DNA of 29,248 bases from an uncultured Collinsella sp. (GCA_902464175.1 CABQHZ010000010.1:1-29248); one strand, 5' to 3'; counted from the stretch's first letter, positions 16,888 to 25,589 are shown. Translations and numbers: made by a program. Notes: generated from the letters alone by a model not told the origin.

Positions 16888-18033
16888 ATGCTCCAAAAGC
16901 AATCCACGGCCCTGCCGCGGCACACCATGCGCGCAAGCCTGCTCATGGTATTGGCTCTCATCGCGTTCGCGTTGACCTCCCTTCCGGCGACCGCCTTCGC
17001 CGGCACGGACACCGCCGGTAACGTACTCGCGACTGACGATGACTCCAATCCGTCCGGCGTCGAGGGTGACCTGTACTGGGCCGGTCAGGCCCTCAACTTA
17101 GACGATGCGTCCATCGACCGCGATATCATCGCCGCGGGCGATACCCTCTCGATCCGCGACTGCACGGTGGGCGGCGCCGTCCGTCTGGCGGCACGCACCA
17201 TCGACATTGCCAAGGCCACGGTTGATGGCAGCGTCACGGTGGTCGGTCAGCACGTTGTGCTCAATTCCGACAGCGTCGCCAACTGTTTTTACGCAATGGG
17301 CGAGACGGTTGCCCTGCGAGGCTCCACCAAGTCGGCAGCACTTGCAGGCGATACGGTGACCATCGACGGCACCGTCGAGGGCGATGTCGAGGTTTGGGCC
17401 GATAAGCTCGTCTTGGGCAAGAACGCCCACATCACCGGCACCGTGAACGCTCACGTCTCCGAGGACCCCGAGCGCGCCGCGGGAGCCGAGGTCGGCGCGC
17501 TTAAGATCGACCGCACCGAGAATGAAGATACTTCCACCTTTAACGATGTCATCGGCGGCATCGTCGCCGCGGCGCTCTCGACCTGCTTTGTCGCCCTGCT
17601 GCTCGAGCTCGTCTTTCCGCGTGCGACCGCCAGTGCCGCCGGCATGCTCCACCAGCGCCCCACGCCCCTGTGGGTGAGTGGTCTTCTGGGCACAGTCGCT
17701 ATCGCCCCTGCCGTCCTGCTGCTGATTATCTCGATCGCCGGGCTGTCACTCGCCGGAACCCTTTTGTGCGCCGTGATTGGCATCGCGCTGGTCTCCACCG
17801 CCTTCGCGGGCTGCGCCGTTGCGCGCATGGTCGGACACAGCCAGAACCGCTACGCCATGGCAGCCGTCGGCGGCATAATCGCGGGCGTGCTCACGGCAAT
17901 CCCTCTCGTCGGCGACTTCATCAGCGGCGTAGCTTTCGTCTTCACGCTCGGCTACATCGTCCAGATCATCTGGCGCAACGCCCACCTCAAACCGCAGCAG
18001 CCCGCCAACATGCCAGGACTCCCCACCGCTTAA
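16888..18033 (+). CDS. Bactofilin-like exported repeat domain with C-terminal membrane helices
   Basis: The 381-aa protein has a signal peptide (1-38, ending ATAFA). An extracytoplasmic region at about 55-190 contains short repeated beta-strand motifs such as GGAVRLAARTIDIAKATVDG and GTVEGDVEVWADKLVLGKNA. This is the right-handed beta-helix pattern of polymer-forming bactofilin-type proteins. Four or five membrane helices follow (about 220-243, 262-284, 287-310, 323-361). The ATG has AAAGGA about 6 bases upstream. It may be an envelope scaffold or stress protein; the role is not established. A terminator follows. Confidence 0.85.
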   Translation: MLQKQSTALPRHTMRASLLMVLALIAFALTSLPATAFAGTDTAGNVLATDDDSNPSGVEGDLYWAGQALNLDDASIDRDIIAAGDTLSIRDCTVGGAVRLAARTIDIAKATVDGSVTVVGQHVVLNSDSVANCFYAMGETVALRGSTKSAALAGDTVTIDGTVEGDVEVWADKLVLGKNAHITGTVNAHVSEDPERAAGAEVGALKIDRTENEDTSTFNDVIGGIVAAALSTCFVALLLELVFPRATASAAGMLHQRPTPLWVSGLLGTVAIAPAVLLLIISIAGLSLAGTLLCAVIGIALVSTAFAGCAVARMVGHSQNRYAMAAVGGIIAGVLTAIPLVGDFISGVAFVFTLGYIVQIIWRNAHLKPQQPANMPGLPTA

Positions 18034-18043
18034 GCTGGCCAAA

Positions 18044-18103
18044 CCACCACAATGGGGACAGGCACCTTTGTGGTGGTGCAAAGGGGTCAGGTTACTTTGC
18101 ACC
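18044..18103. repeat. Two tandem REP-like palindromes
   Basis: CCACCACAA and TTGTGGTGG (18044-18052 with 18068-18076) form a 9-bp stem over a loop with GGGGACAGGCACC. The second palindrome starts inside the first: GGTGCAAAG and CTTTGCACC (18075-18083 with 18095-18103) around GGGTCAGGTTA. The second one has an inverted relative at 25725-25755. Confidence 0.75.
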
Positions 18104-18111
18104 AACAAACG

Positions 18112-18155
18112 AAGCGGGGCATCCGATCACATTCGACCGGGTGCCCCGCTTTTTC
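18112..18155 (+). terminator. Terminator after the bactofilin-like gene, possibly bidirectional
   Basis: AAGCGGGGCA (18112-18121) and TGCCCCGCTT (18142-18151) form a 10-bp stem followed by TTTTTCAT on the plus strand. The minus side has only a weak T-rich tail, but the pilus operon also ends here, so it may serve both. Confidence 0.85.
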
Positions 18156-18185
18156 ATGTCTCGTGTTGACGGTCGAGACGAACGG

Positions 18186-19898
18186 TTACTCCTCAGAGCC
18201 CTCGTCACGCTTACGGCTGCGGATGAGGTGCGCCACACCAATGCACAGCACCGCGCCACCAGCGATCCAAGTGAACGTCACGCCGTTGAGACCGGTGAGG
18301 GGAAGGCCAACCTGCTTGGTATCGCCAACGGTGATGTTGAAGGTACCGTCGGCGTTGGTGAGGCTGTCTTCTTTAAGATCGAGTTTATTATCGCCAACCT
18401 TTCCGGCACTTGTATCGTTGAGGCCAGCGATGACCTTGGTTGTCTGGCTGGTTTTAAGCTCACCAGTGACGGTGGTGAGGCCAGCGGCAGGGCCATCGTC
18501 GGTCATGGTCGGCTTGATCTCAAAGGTGAAGGAATCGACTGCGGTATAACCATCGGGAGCAGAAACCTCCTTGACGGTATAGACGCCAGCATCGAGACCG
18601 GTAAGCGTAATGACACCATCGCTGTTCGTCGTAAGAATGACCTCGTTGGTGCTCAATTTGCCCTTATCATCGACATATTTTAGTTCTTCGTTTTTCCCGT
18701 CCCCATTGGTCGTAATGGTGAACTTAGCATTTGGAAGTTTCGTCTCGGTACCCAGGTCGACCTTGTTGATCCTGAGGCCGTAGGTGTAGTCCTTGACCGT
18801 GTCGGGCGGAGTCTGGCCCTTGCTATCCCTGTTCATGGGATTGTTGGAGTACTTAAGTATCACGGTGTTGTCGTTACTCTTAGTACCGGCAACAAAAGCG
18901 TCCTCGTTAATCTGTGCCGTATAAGAGACAACGATGCAGGACTGGTTAGTGATTCGGCTGACGCCCTTCAGGTTTTGGCAGGTCCATGTTGTCGTCTTTG
19001 CGTTGGTCGAGCTATCGACAGTTTCACCACTCTGGGTAAAGCTGGTCGTTATTTCCGTTCCCTTCATATGGGTCAGATCGGCTTTTGCCTCGCTCACGGT
19101 ATCGTACAGATAGACCTTGGCGCCCGGCTGCAGCGTCAAGCCCTTGGAGATCTGGTCGGAGAACTCGTAGTAATACGTCTCGTACTTGTCGAAGTTCTCG
19201 GCGACTGTGCCGTAGAGGTTGTACGTCACGTTCTGGCCGATCTGGGAGTCGGCAGCGTCGTGCTCCTTGCGGTCGGCGTCGCTCACTATCTTTTTCTCGA
19301 CGGTGGGGATGCCAGTTTTCTCGTTGACCTCAACGGGCGTGTCTCCCACGACAGTGAAGATGGGGGACGTACCCGCCTCACCATCACCAATAGTGTCGGC
19401 ATCGGTCACAAAGAGCCAGTAACCATGTTCAAGACCGGAGACAGCACCACCAGTCGTTGTTTTTTTCTCAGTAAGATCGTCTACAGCAGCGGCAATTGCA
19501 TAAGCAATTTCATCAGAGCCAACGCGATATGTATCGTTGGTCCCCGTCACCTTATTCGTAATCCAGTCCGCAGCATCTTGCGCAGTCGTTCCCGCATAAG
19601 ACTTGTCCGCCGTTGTGATAACACCCTCGACAGCGTTCTTTACGCCACCGTTCGCCCAAGCGATGTTGCTCGCGACCGTCTTACCTTCAACCGTAGCAAC
19701 ATCGGCCTTAAAAATCTGATAGCCATCAAATTCGGTATGGTTGTTCTGAACGTTCGTAATTTTCACCGAGCCGTTCGCAGCGGTTGCCGCATCCGCAGCA
19801 AACGCCATGGTCACAGGGGCTATCACGCCACCAAAGCTCAGAGCCGCAGTGAGGCCGACGGTTACTGCCAGGCGGGCGATGTTTTTGGTTGTCTTCAT
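18186..19898 (-). CDS. FimA/SpaA-type isopeptide-forming pilin with LPLTG sorting signal
   Basis: This is a 570-aa candidate main shaft pilin. It has a signal peptide at 1-35 (AFAAD) and an N-terminal pilin domain (GYQIFKADVAT, NIAWANGGVKNAV, GYWLFV). VEKKIV likely holds the lysine used for polymerisation, followed by a FimA-type middle domain (YYYEFSDQISKGLTL). The SpaA-type domain (YGLRINKVDLGTETKLPNAKF ... VKEVSAPDGY) carries the Lys and Glu of an internal isopeptide bond. LPLTG lies at 532-536, followed by a membrane helix and RSRKRDEGSEE. A class C sortase should join subunits. SD: AGAGG before the ATG, partly paired with an upstream ACCTC (5-6 bp), which could reduce translation. It lies downstream of a C10 tract. 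Confidence 0.93.
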   Translation of the reverse strand: MKTTKNIARLAVTVGLTAALSFGGVIAPVTMAFAADAATAANGSVKITNVQNNHTEFDGYQIFKADVATVEGKTVASNIAWANGGVKNAVEGVITTADKSYAGTTAQDAADWITNKVTGTNDTYRVGSDEIAYAIAAAVDDLTEKKTTTGGAVSGLEHGYWLFVTDADTIGDGEAGTSPIFTVVGDTPVEVNEKTGIPTVEKKIVSDADRKEHDAADSQIGQNVTYNLYGTVAENFDKYETYYYEFSDQISKGLTLQPGAKVYLYDTVSEAKADLTHMKGTEITTSFTQSGETVDSSTNAKTTTWTCQNLKGVSRITNQSCIVVSYTAQINEDAFVAGTKSNDNTVILKYSNNPMNRDSKGQTPPDTVKDYTYGLRINKVDLGTETKLPNAKFTITTNGDGKNEELKYVDDKGKLSTNEVILTTNSDGVITLTGLDAGVYTVKEVSAPDGYTAVDSFTFEIKPTMTDDGPAAGLTTVTGELKTSQTTKVIAGLNDTSAGKVGDNKLDLKEDSLTNADGTFNITVGDTKQVGLPLTGLNGVTFTWIAGGAVLCIGVAHLIRSRKRDEGSEE

Positions 19899-19904
19899 GT
19901 TTGG

Positions 19905-19922
19905 ACCTCTTTCTTGGAGGTT
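19905..19922 (-). promoter_or_regulatory. Possible hairpin over the ribosome site of the last pilin gene
   Basis: ACCTC pairs with GAGGT around a 7-base loop, with one further G-T pair, and the GAGGT arm is the Shine-Dalgarno sequence. The stem is short, so any effect on translation would be modest. Confidence 0.35.
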
Positions 19923-20005
19923 GCTTTAAAGCTTGTCGATGCCAAAAGTCGGCAGGTTATATCCCTGCATCCAAATCGCTACGGAGGCAGTACGCCACTG
20001 AGCAA

Positions 20006-20015
20006 GGGGGGGGGG
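20006..20015. repeat. Homopolymeric tract of ten G (C10 on the coding strand)
   Basis: Ten consecutive G on the plus strand lie 4 bases after the stop of the 548-aa pilin gene and 107 bases before the start of the 570-aa pilin gene. Such tracts slip readily during replication and are a known source of phase variation. It is the longest single-base run I noticed in the window. Confidence 0.95.
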
Positions 20016-20019
20016 ACAA

Positions 20020-21666
20020 TTATTTATCACGGCGACCTCCTCCCCGCTTGATGACGAGCGCGGCGACAATAGCCGCCACTCCGATGGCAGCCAAAGCCGC
20101 CACCAGCACCAACGTTCTATCTCCCGTCGAGGGCATAAAGCCTCGACTTGCTTCTTTGCTTGGGGTGTTGAGCACCGAAAATTCAATCGCCCCCGTCCCG
20201 GCATCGGCAGCATCAACCCGCAAGGGGCTTTCGGCCGACACGGTTACCTTGGGTTTCACTGCGGCAACCTGTTTGACGTCCAGACCGTCAGCAGCAACCG
20301 TCACCGTTCGCTTGTCCTCAAAGGCGGTGTAGCCCTTGGGCGCCGCGACCTCCTCAACGGTATAGACGCCCGCGTCCACGCCGTTCAGCTCCAAGCGTCC
20401 ATCTTCGCCAGACACGACATACGCATCCGCATCCGTCGTCCACGTACCGTCAGCCGCCAGCGTGCGGCCGCGGTCATCAGTGATGCGCAGCTTGGCACCA
20501 GCGAGAGGATTGTCGTCCGTGCTCGAGCGTTTAATCAGGCTGAGCCCCCAGGTGTAGGCCGTCGCGTCATCGCTCGGCGTGTGGGTGAAGCCGGCGTCGC
20601 CGGACTGGTCGGCGAAGGGAGAGCGCGGGTAGCGCAGGTAGACCTCGTTGGGGTTGCCCTTGGCGATGCCGTGGTTGCAGCCGCTGTTGAGCGGCGCGTC
20701 GTACACGGCGACCACGCGGGCGCCCGCGGCAAAGGCGTCCGTTCCGCCGAGCGCGGCGACCAGGTCGCCGGTGCGCACGGTGAAGGCGCTGCCCTCGACC
20801 GAGACCCTGCACTGGGTCGTGATGTCGGTCCAACCCTTGGCGACCTCGGTGCCGGCGCGTCCGTCCTTGCCGGTCGAGACGGCGTCGAAGCCGCCGTCCG
20901 CGCCCACCGCCACGTACACGCGCATGCTCGCGGCGACCTTCGATGCGTCGAGCCCCGCGCTCATGGTGTCAACGAACTGCACCGCGTAGGTGTCGTAGGC
21001 CGTGAGCCCCGCCGGGACCGTGGCCGAGAGGCGCCAGCACAGGTCGTCGGCGACCGTGGCGTCGGCGGCTTTGCCCCAGGTGCCGGTGCTGTCCTCCAGC
21101 ACGTGCTTGGCGACCGCAGGCGTCGCCGCCTTGGGTTTGACGGTGACGGCGCTGCCGCCGACCAGGGCCATGATCGGCGCGGTACCGGCCTCGTTCTGGG
21201 CGATGGCATTGTCGTCGGCGATGATGAGCCAGTAGCCGCAGGGCAGCTCGGCCGCTGTGCCCGCGTTAAGGGCCACAGGCACGGCGCCCGCTTTGACAAT
21301 CGCGCGGGCAAGCTTTGCCGTCAGCGCAGTCGCCATGTGCCCGTCGGCATTCATCCATTCGGCAGCCTCTTGCGCCGTCGATGCCGAGCCATCAAGCCCC
21401 GCATCATGAAGCACAGGGAGAACAGCTTGGCGGACGGCGTCATTTGCCCACGTTATGTCAGTTGCGACCTTTTGGTCGGCATCGGCGTCGTCGACAACGG
21501 TCGCCGAAAAGAGCTGATACGCGTCATACCGCGTCGCAACTGTACCGTCCACCGTAATGGCTCCGGTGTCGGCGGCGCGGGCCGCCCCAGGGGCAATCGC
21601 GAAAGAAAAGACGGCGGCCACAACCATCGCCACGACGGTCAACATATGACGGAGCGATTTACTCAC
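20020..21666 (-). CDS. FimA-type pilin with MPSTG sorting signal, GTG start
   Basis: The 548-aa pilin is a paralogue of the 570-aa protein. It has matching blocks YDAYQLFSATV, DITWANDAVRQAV, CGYWLIIADD, TPAVAKHVLEDSTGTW, YTWGLSLIKR and the SpaA-type VEEVAAPKGYTAF. The start is GTG (21666-21664) with GAGGTGG 5 bases upstream; it gives a clean signal peptide (SKSLRHMLTVVAMVVAAVF ... ARA). This start overlaps the end of the preceding gene by 8 bases (GTGAGTAA), so translation is coupled. The C-terminus has MPSTG (511-515), a variant of LPxTG, then a hydrophobic helix and KRGGGRRDK. The central part (about 20550-21300) is much richer in G+C than the neighbouring pilin genes. It is probably a minor or alternative shaft subunit. 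Confidence 0.92.
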   Translation of the reverse strand: MSKSLRHMLTVVAMVVAAVFSFAIAPGAARAADTGAITVDGTVATRYDAYQLFSATVVDDADADQKVATDITWANDAVRQAVLPVLHDAGLDGSASTAQEAAEWMNADGHMATALTAKLARAIVKAGAVPVALNAGTAAELPCGYWLIIADDNAIAQNEAGTAPIMALVGGSAVTVKPKAATPAVAKHVLEDSTGTWGKAADATVADDLCWRLSATVPAGLTAYDTYAVQFVDTMSAGLDASKVAASMRVYVAVGADGGFDAVSTGKDGRAGTEVAKGWTDITTQCRVSVEGSAFTVRTGDLVAALGGTDAFAAGARVVAVYDAPLNSGCNHGIAKGNPNEVYLRYPRSPFADQSGDAGFTHTPSDDATAYTWGLSLIKRSSTDDNPLAGAKLRITDDRGRTLAADGTWTTDADAYVVSGEDGRLELNGVDAGVYTVEEVAAPKGYTAFEDKRTVTVAADGLDVKQVAAVKPKVTVSAESPLRVDAADAGTGAIEFSVLNTPSKEASRGFMPSTGDRTLVLVAALAAIGVAAIVAALVIKRGGGRRDK

Positions 21667-24600
21667 GACGACCACCTCGATCCAGCTCGCGATGGCGCCG
21701 AGCATGCATCCACGTCGCGGCAAAACACAGCATCGAAGCGCCAGCCAGATACGTCATAGTCAAACCAGCCCCGCCCGCCTCGGGAAGCGTGGTCGAGTAC
21801 TTGTTGGTAAAGGTCGGCGAGGTTGTGGGGTCAGCGCCGTCATAGGTAACGGTGGTATTGAGCTTTCCGTTGCCGTTGGTCACCGTAACCGTGACCTTGT
21901 GCTCAGCCGTGTCGTAGGTAATGTGATCTTTGACGTTGCCCTCAGCGCCCTTGGGAACGACCTCGGAGATGGTGTAGGTGTAGGTGTCGGCTTTGTTGTA
22001 CTCGATGGGAAAAGAGACGTTCCTCTCAGCGTCATTAGTCACCGTCTGGAGTACCTTGCCCTCGGCATCCTTGAGCTCGAACGAGAACTGTCCTTCCTTG
22101 AAGGTTCCGCCTTCAAGCACTTTCTTAGCCCGGATTGTCGCGGATCCCTCTAGGCGATTATCGTAGACCCAGATCTCGTCCTTTTTGTCATCGCCGACAA
22201 TCTTCGCGTTGCCGACGATAGCCTTCGCCTTTTCGAGCGCGGCTTGATACACCTCATTACTTGCTTCGCCCTTAAGCATGATCCACGTGGGACCTGTTGT
22301 GTCGTACCCCTCAGGCGCCTTCGACTCCACAAGCTTGTAGAGCACGCAATTAGTCATCTTTTTGGTGCTCGTGCCGAACGAGATTTTTCCGCTGCCATCG
22401 GTCTTGGCAGTCTGGAATTTCTCCTCAGTCTCACCGGCGCCATCCATGGCCACACTGTAGAGCGTAAACTCAGCACCCCCGAGCGGTGCGCCGACCTGCT
22501 GGGCGTCGTACTTGGTCATCGTGATGCCGTAGCCGTTGCCGCCTGCGGTAGCAGAAGCGCTCTGGACAGTCCATGTTCGATCATCAGTCGCAGAACCGTC
22601 CTTCACACCCGTAAGCATGGCGGTATTGGAAAGAGGAACCTTGTCGCCAGGATTTCCGCTCGGGATGACCTCGTACTCGACCTTGAGATACTTGCCGTCG
22701 GGCACGTTAAGCGTCAGCTTCGTACGCGAGGCGGAATCATCCTCGACTTGCTCCATTTTCGACGAATAGTCCTTATCAGTCAGCGGTGACCAGGCACCAT
22801 TCGCGCGCTCATAGACCTTAAGCGTCGATGGCACCAAAGTGCACTTGGCATCCATGGTGTCGACCAGCTCGAGGACATCAGCGCCACTCTTAAGATCGAC
22901 AGCTGACTCGTTGACCAGAATGGTGTACTTGATGCGGTTGCTGCTAGCAACCTGCTCGCCAACTTTCTTGATGACATTGTTCTTAATGGCGACAGTGCCG
23001 CTGCCAGAGTCGAACTTCTTGTTTCCCGACTCAGCGCTGGCCTTGTTGGTAAACTTCACCTCATTTGTGGAGGTATCGAGCTCATTGCGCTTGACCGCCG
23101 TCTGATACGTAAGCTTGGCGTAACCAGCGTATTCGCCAAACTCTGTTGTGGGGATGGAGAAGGTGACAGTATTCGACGAAGCGTCGGACTTCACTTGGTC
23201 GCCCGTAAGATCCTTGCCATTCGTATAACCTTGCGGGAGCGTCGTTACGCCATCGCCGCGTCCGTAGTTGTTCGCCACCGGAGGCGTGTGCGGGTTCTGA
23301 TACAGCAAGTATTTGGCAGAACCAGGCACATAGCTCATGCCAGCGGGAAGGGTATCGACGATATTAAGCGGATTGCCGTTGAGCTTGGTCGCGCCGTAAT
23401 AGTCCTCGCCAACCGTAGAGGCGCGGTTCGCATAGACCGTCCAGTTGATAACCCAAGCGCCCTTTTCTTTCGAGCCGTCGACCTTGCCCCAGTCAAAGCT
23501 CTCGTCCCATTTGGCGACAGCTTCCGAGGCGAGCTTTTCCACCGCGGGGCTAGGTGCCTCGTTGTTGACGACATAGGTGACTACATCGGTAAGGGAAGAT
23601 TTCCAGTTTTGAACTCCAACGGCAGCGAAATTCGAGTACCAGCCCGGCAGAGCGTCGGTCTTCGTTTTATAGGTAATCTCCGCATACCGTGACTGCTCAA
23701 GCGCTTTCTTAACTTTTTCGTTTTTGGTGTATATATCGAGATTGATGTTCTTTTTGGTGCCGATCGAAGATGTATCGTACTTATTCCAGAAATTCCAGTC
23801 TTGCCCCTTTTTCAGCTCCACGTCTCCGATTTTGATGGAGTAGCTTTCGGGAACAGGGCCGAGCGTCTGACTCAAAGCGCTCTGAAATGTGTCGTACACG
23901 GTAACGTTATCAGGATTGTACGCATTCACGATTGAGCGTAGGTCAACGACGAGTTTCCAGGTGGCCGTGCCGTCCGTGGCAGCAGTGCTCCAGTCCACAC
24001 GGCTCTTGACAACAAAAGAGTTACCGACAAGCTGCGGCGTAAACGTATTACCGCTGGTGCCTGATACGCGGCCCTCGTGCTCAATCCTCGCCTCGTTGCT
24101 CACCGTTTCGTATGAATTCGTGTCCTTCATCTTGGTGTGATATTCGATGCGATAAGTGGCGTACTTGTCGGCAAGGTCGGCCGGGAACTTGAAGCTAAAG
24201 GACTTCTGCGACGTTTCGATCACGTCGGTATAAAGAGCCGAACTAGAATCGCCTTTATATACCGCGTAATTCCCCGTATACATTTGTTTATTGTCCAGCG
24301 TGTCGGTGAACACATAGCCGCTCATGTCGGCCTTGAGCTCGCCTTGGTTGAGCTTGACCGTCCACTTAATGTCAGACGGGTTGCCTGAGCCTTTGAACTT
24401 GTTGATCATGTCATAACGAAATTGACTAGGGGCAGCCGTGACCGTGCCATACTGGCGGCCACTGGTACCGCCCCACTCCCACGTTGCCGTGTTTTTGGAG
24501 GCGTCCTGTTTGTCGATAAACTCGCCGTTATTCGCGGAGACGCCGCTCTTCAACACCGTTTCGTACATGATCGTGTGGTCGCCCTTGGAAAGGTTTCCCA

Positions 24601-25393
24601 AACTGTCGAGGGTCGCGGTCTGATCGTTGACCGTCGGCTGCGGGTCGAGCTTCTTGCCATCGAGCAGGAAGCTGCCCTCCACAAATTCGAAGTTCTCGCC
24701 CAGCGCATCGGTGAACTTGACGTTCGTGGCATACGACTCAACGGTGAGCTCAACGGTCCAGGTGACCTTGGCTACGCCGTCGGCGCCCTGGGAGAAGGTT
24801 CCCGACTTCGTTCCCATGACGCTGCCGTCCTCGGTGGGGATATCAATCGTTCCCGCACCAGGGAACACGACAGATGCGTTGCCATCAGAGCCAACATCCT
24901 TGTTTTTAAGCTGGAACGAGAAGTTCGCCGCGACATGAACATCTGCGGGATTTGACGAGAGCCACGTCTCGTCAAACGTAAAGACAACCTTATTGTCCTC
25001 GATCCTCCATGTGCCAGCCTTGGCAGCGGTAGCCTCCGGACCCTCCATGAGGACACCACCGTCGTTATCGTCGACGATAATGGTATCGGGAAACTCATAG
25101 ACAGCGATGTTATTCCCGGGCTTAGGCGCCTTGTCGGTGTTGAACATTGCTGAGAAAGCTCCATAGAGCTTCGTAGTGGACGTTACAGCGCCATCAAGCT
25201 TTTGGGTATGGTTCTCGTCGGTAAACAGCTCAACTGTAACGTTCGCCGTCGTCCCATCAATCACAATCGGCGCCGGCGTCGTCGCATCCTCGGCGCGCAC
25301 GGGGGCTGCGCCGTGAATAACGGCGGCGGTAAGGCTAATCAAAATGAAGATCAAGGCCGCCATACCCAGCGACCGTGAGCGGTGTGCGTTCAT
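21659..25393 (-). CDS. Large multidomain cell-wall adhesin, probable pilus tip, LPEAG sorting signal
   Basis: The 1244-aa surface protein is the first gene of the pilus operon. It has a signal peptide at 1-35. Several successive beta-rich domains follow (about 40-950), with recurring adhesin-like phrases such as TFDETWLSSNPADVH, VKFTDALGENFEFVEGS and YVFTDTLDNKQMY. The phrase LNIVDTLPAGMSYVPGSAKY also recurs; this style belongs to collagen-binding (Cna-type) and related repeats. A SpaA domain at about 953-1083 holds Lys in TMTKYD, Glu in VESKAPEGY and Asn in WVYDN. An FctA/Spy0128-like pilin domain at about 1084-1202 holds Lys in RAKKVL, Glu in TISEVVP and Asn in FTNKY. LPEAG is at 1203-1207, then a membrane helix and a basic tail. 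Start: ATG with AGGGGA upstream. The ligand is unknown. Confidence 0.93.
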   Translation of the reverse strand: MNAHRSRSLGMAALIFILISLTAAVIHGAAPVRAEDATTPAPIVIDGTTANVTVELFTDENHTQKLDGAVTSTTKLYGAFSAMFNTDKAPKPGNNIAVYEFPDTIIVDDNDGGVLMEGPEATAAKAGTWRIEDNKVVFTFDETWLSSNPADVHVAANFSFQLKNKDVGSDGNASVVFPGAGTIDIPTEDGSVMGTKSGTFSQGADGVAKVTWTVELTVESYATNVKFTDALGENFEFVEGSFLLDGKKLDPQPTVNDQTATLDSLGNLSKGDHTIMYETVLKSGVSANNGEFIDKQDASKNTATWEWGGTSGRQYGTVTAAPSQFRYDMINKFKGSGNPSDIKWTVKLNQGELKADMSGYVFTDTLDNKQMYTGNYAVYKGDSSSALYTDVIETSQKSFSFKFPADLADKYATYRIEYHTKMKDTNSYETVSNEARIEHEGRVSGTSGNTFTPQLVGNSFVVKSRVDWSTAATDGTATWKLVVDLRSIVNAYNPDNVTVYDTFQSALSQTLGPVPESYSIKIGDVELKKGQDWNFWNKYDTSSIGTKKNINLDIYTKNEKVKKALEQSRYAEITYKTKTDALPGWYSNFAAVGVQNWKSSLTDVVTYVVNNEAPSPAVEKLASEAVAKWDESFDWGKVDGSKEKGAWVINWTVYANRASTVGEDYYGATKLNGNPLNIVDTLPAGMSYVPGSAKYLLYQNPHTPPVANNYGRGDGVTTLPQGYTNGKDLTGDQVKSDASSNTVTFSIPTTEFGEYAGYAKLTYQTAVKRNELDTSTNEVKFTNKASAESGNKKFDSGSGTVAIKNNVIKKVGEQVASSNRIKYTILVNESAVDLKSGADVLELVDTMDAKCTLVPSTLKVYERANGAWSPLTDKDYSSKMEQVEDDSASRTKLTLNVPDGKYLKVEYEVIPSGNPGDKVPLSNTAMLTGVKDGSATDDRTWTVQSASATAGGNGYGITMTKYDAQQVGAPLGGAEFTLYSVAMDGAGETEEKFQTAKTDGSGKISFGTSTKKMTNCVLYKLVESKAPEGYDTTGPTWIMLKGEASNEVYQAALEKAKAIVGNAKIVGDDKKDEIWVYDNRLEGSATIRAKKVLEGGTFKEGQFSFELKDAEGKVLQTVTNDAERNVSFPIEYNKADTYTYTISEVVPKGAEGNVKDHITYDTAEHKVTVTVTNGNGKLNTTVTYDGADPTTSPTFTNKYSTTLPEAGGAGLTMTYLAGASMLCFAATWMHARRHRELDRGGRRE

Positions 25394-25516
25394 AGTTGTC
25401 CCCTAATTCCTACAACACAGTGTGGAATACGGCGAATCGTCGAATCGAACACAAACCCCAACATCAACAAGAACCTACCTAGCGCATTGCAAGAACCCAT
25501 TGGGGAGCAACTTCTA

Positions 25517-25529
25517 AGACGGTCCGTCT
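25517..25529. repeat. Operator-like palindrome in the pilus operon leader
   Basis: AGACGG-T-CCGTCT is a perfect 6-1-6 inverted repeat about 125 bases upstream of the adhesin ATG and about 15-25 bases downstream of the candidate -10 boxes. It could bind a repressor; no regulator gene is nearby. Confidence 0.35.
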
Positions 25530-25542
25530 ATGCCACGTGCAT

Positions 25543-25583
25543 AAAATACAACATAGATACCAATCATGTAAACCGCAGGTCAA
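25543..25583 (-). promoter_or_regulatory. Candidate promoter(s) of the pilus operon
   Basis: Two overlapping minus-strand promoters are possible: TTGACC (25578-25583) with TATCTA (25554-25559), and TTTACA (25567-25572) with TATTTT (25543-25548). Both have 18-base spacers. They lie at the edge of an AT-rich stretch and leave a leader of about 140-155 bases. Confidence 0.45.
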
Positions 25584-25589
25584 GAGGTC

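Noticed and set aside
19926..20216. 96-codon minus-strand frame running through the C10 tract
   Set aside because: Overlaps the end of the pilin gene in another frame, no ribosome site and unlike any known protein, although its frame would change with tract length.
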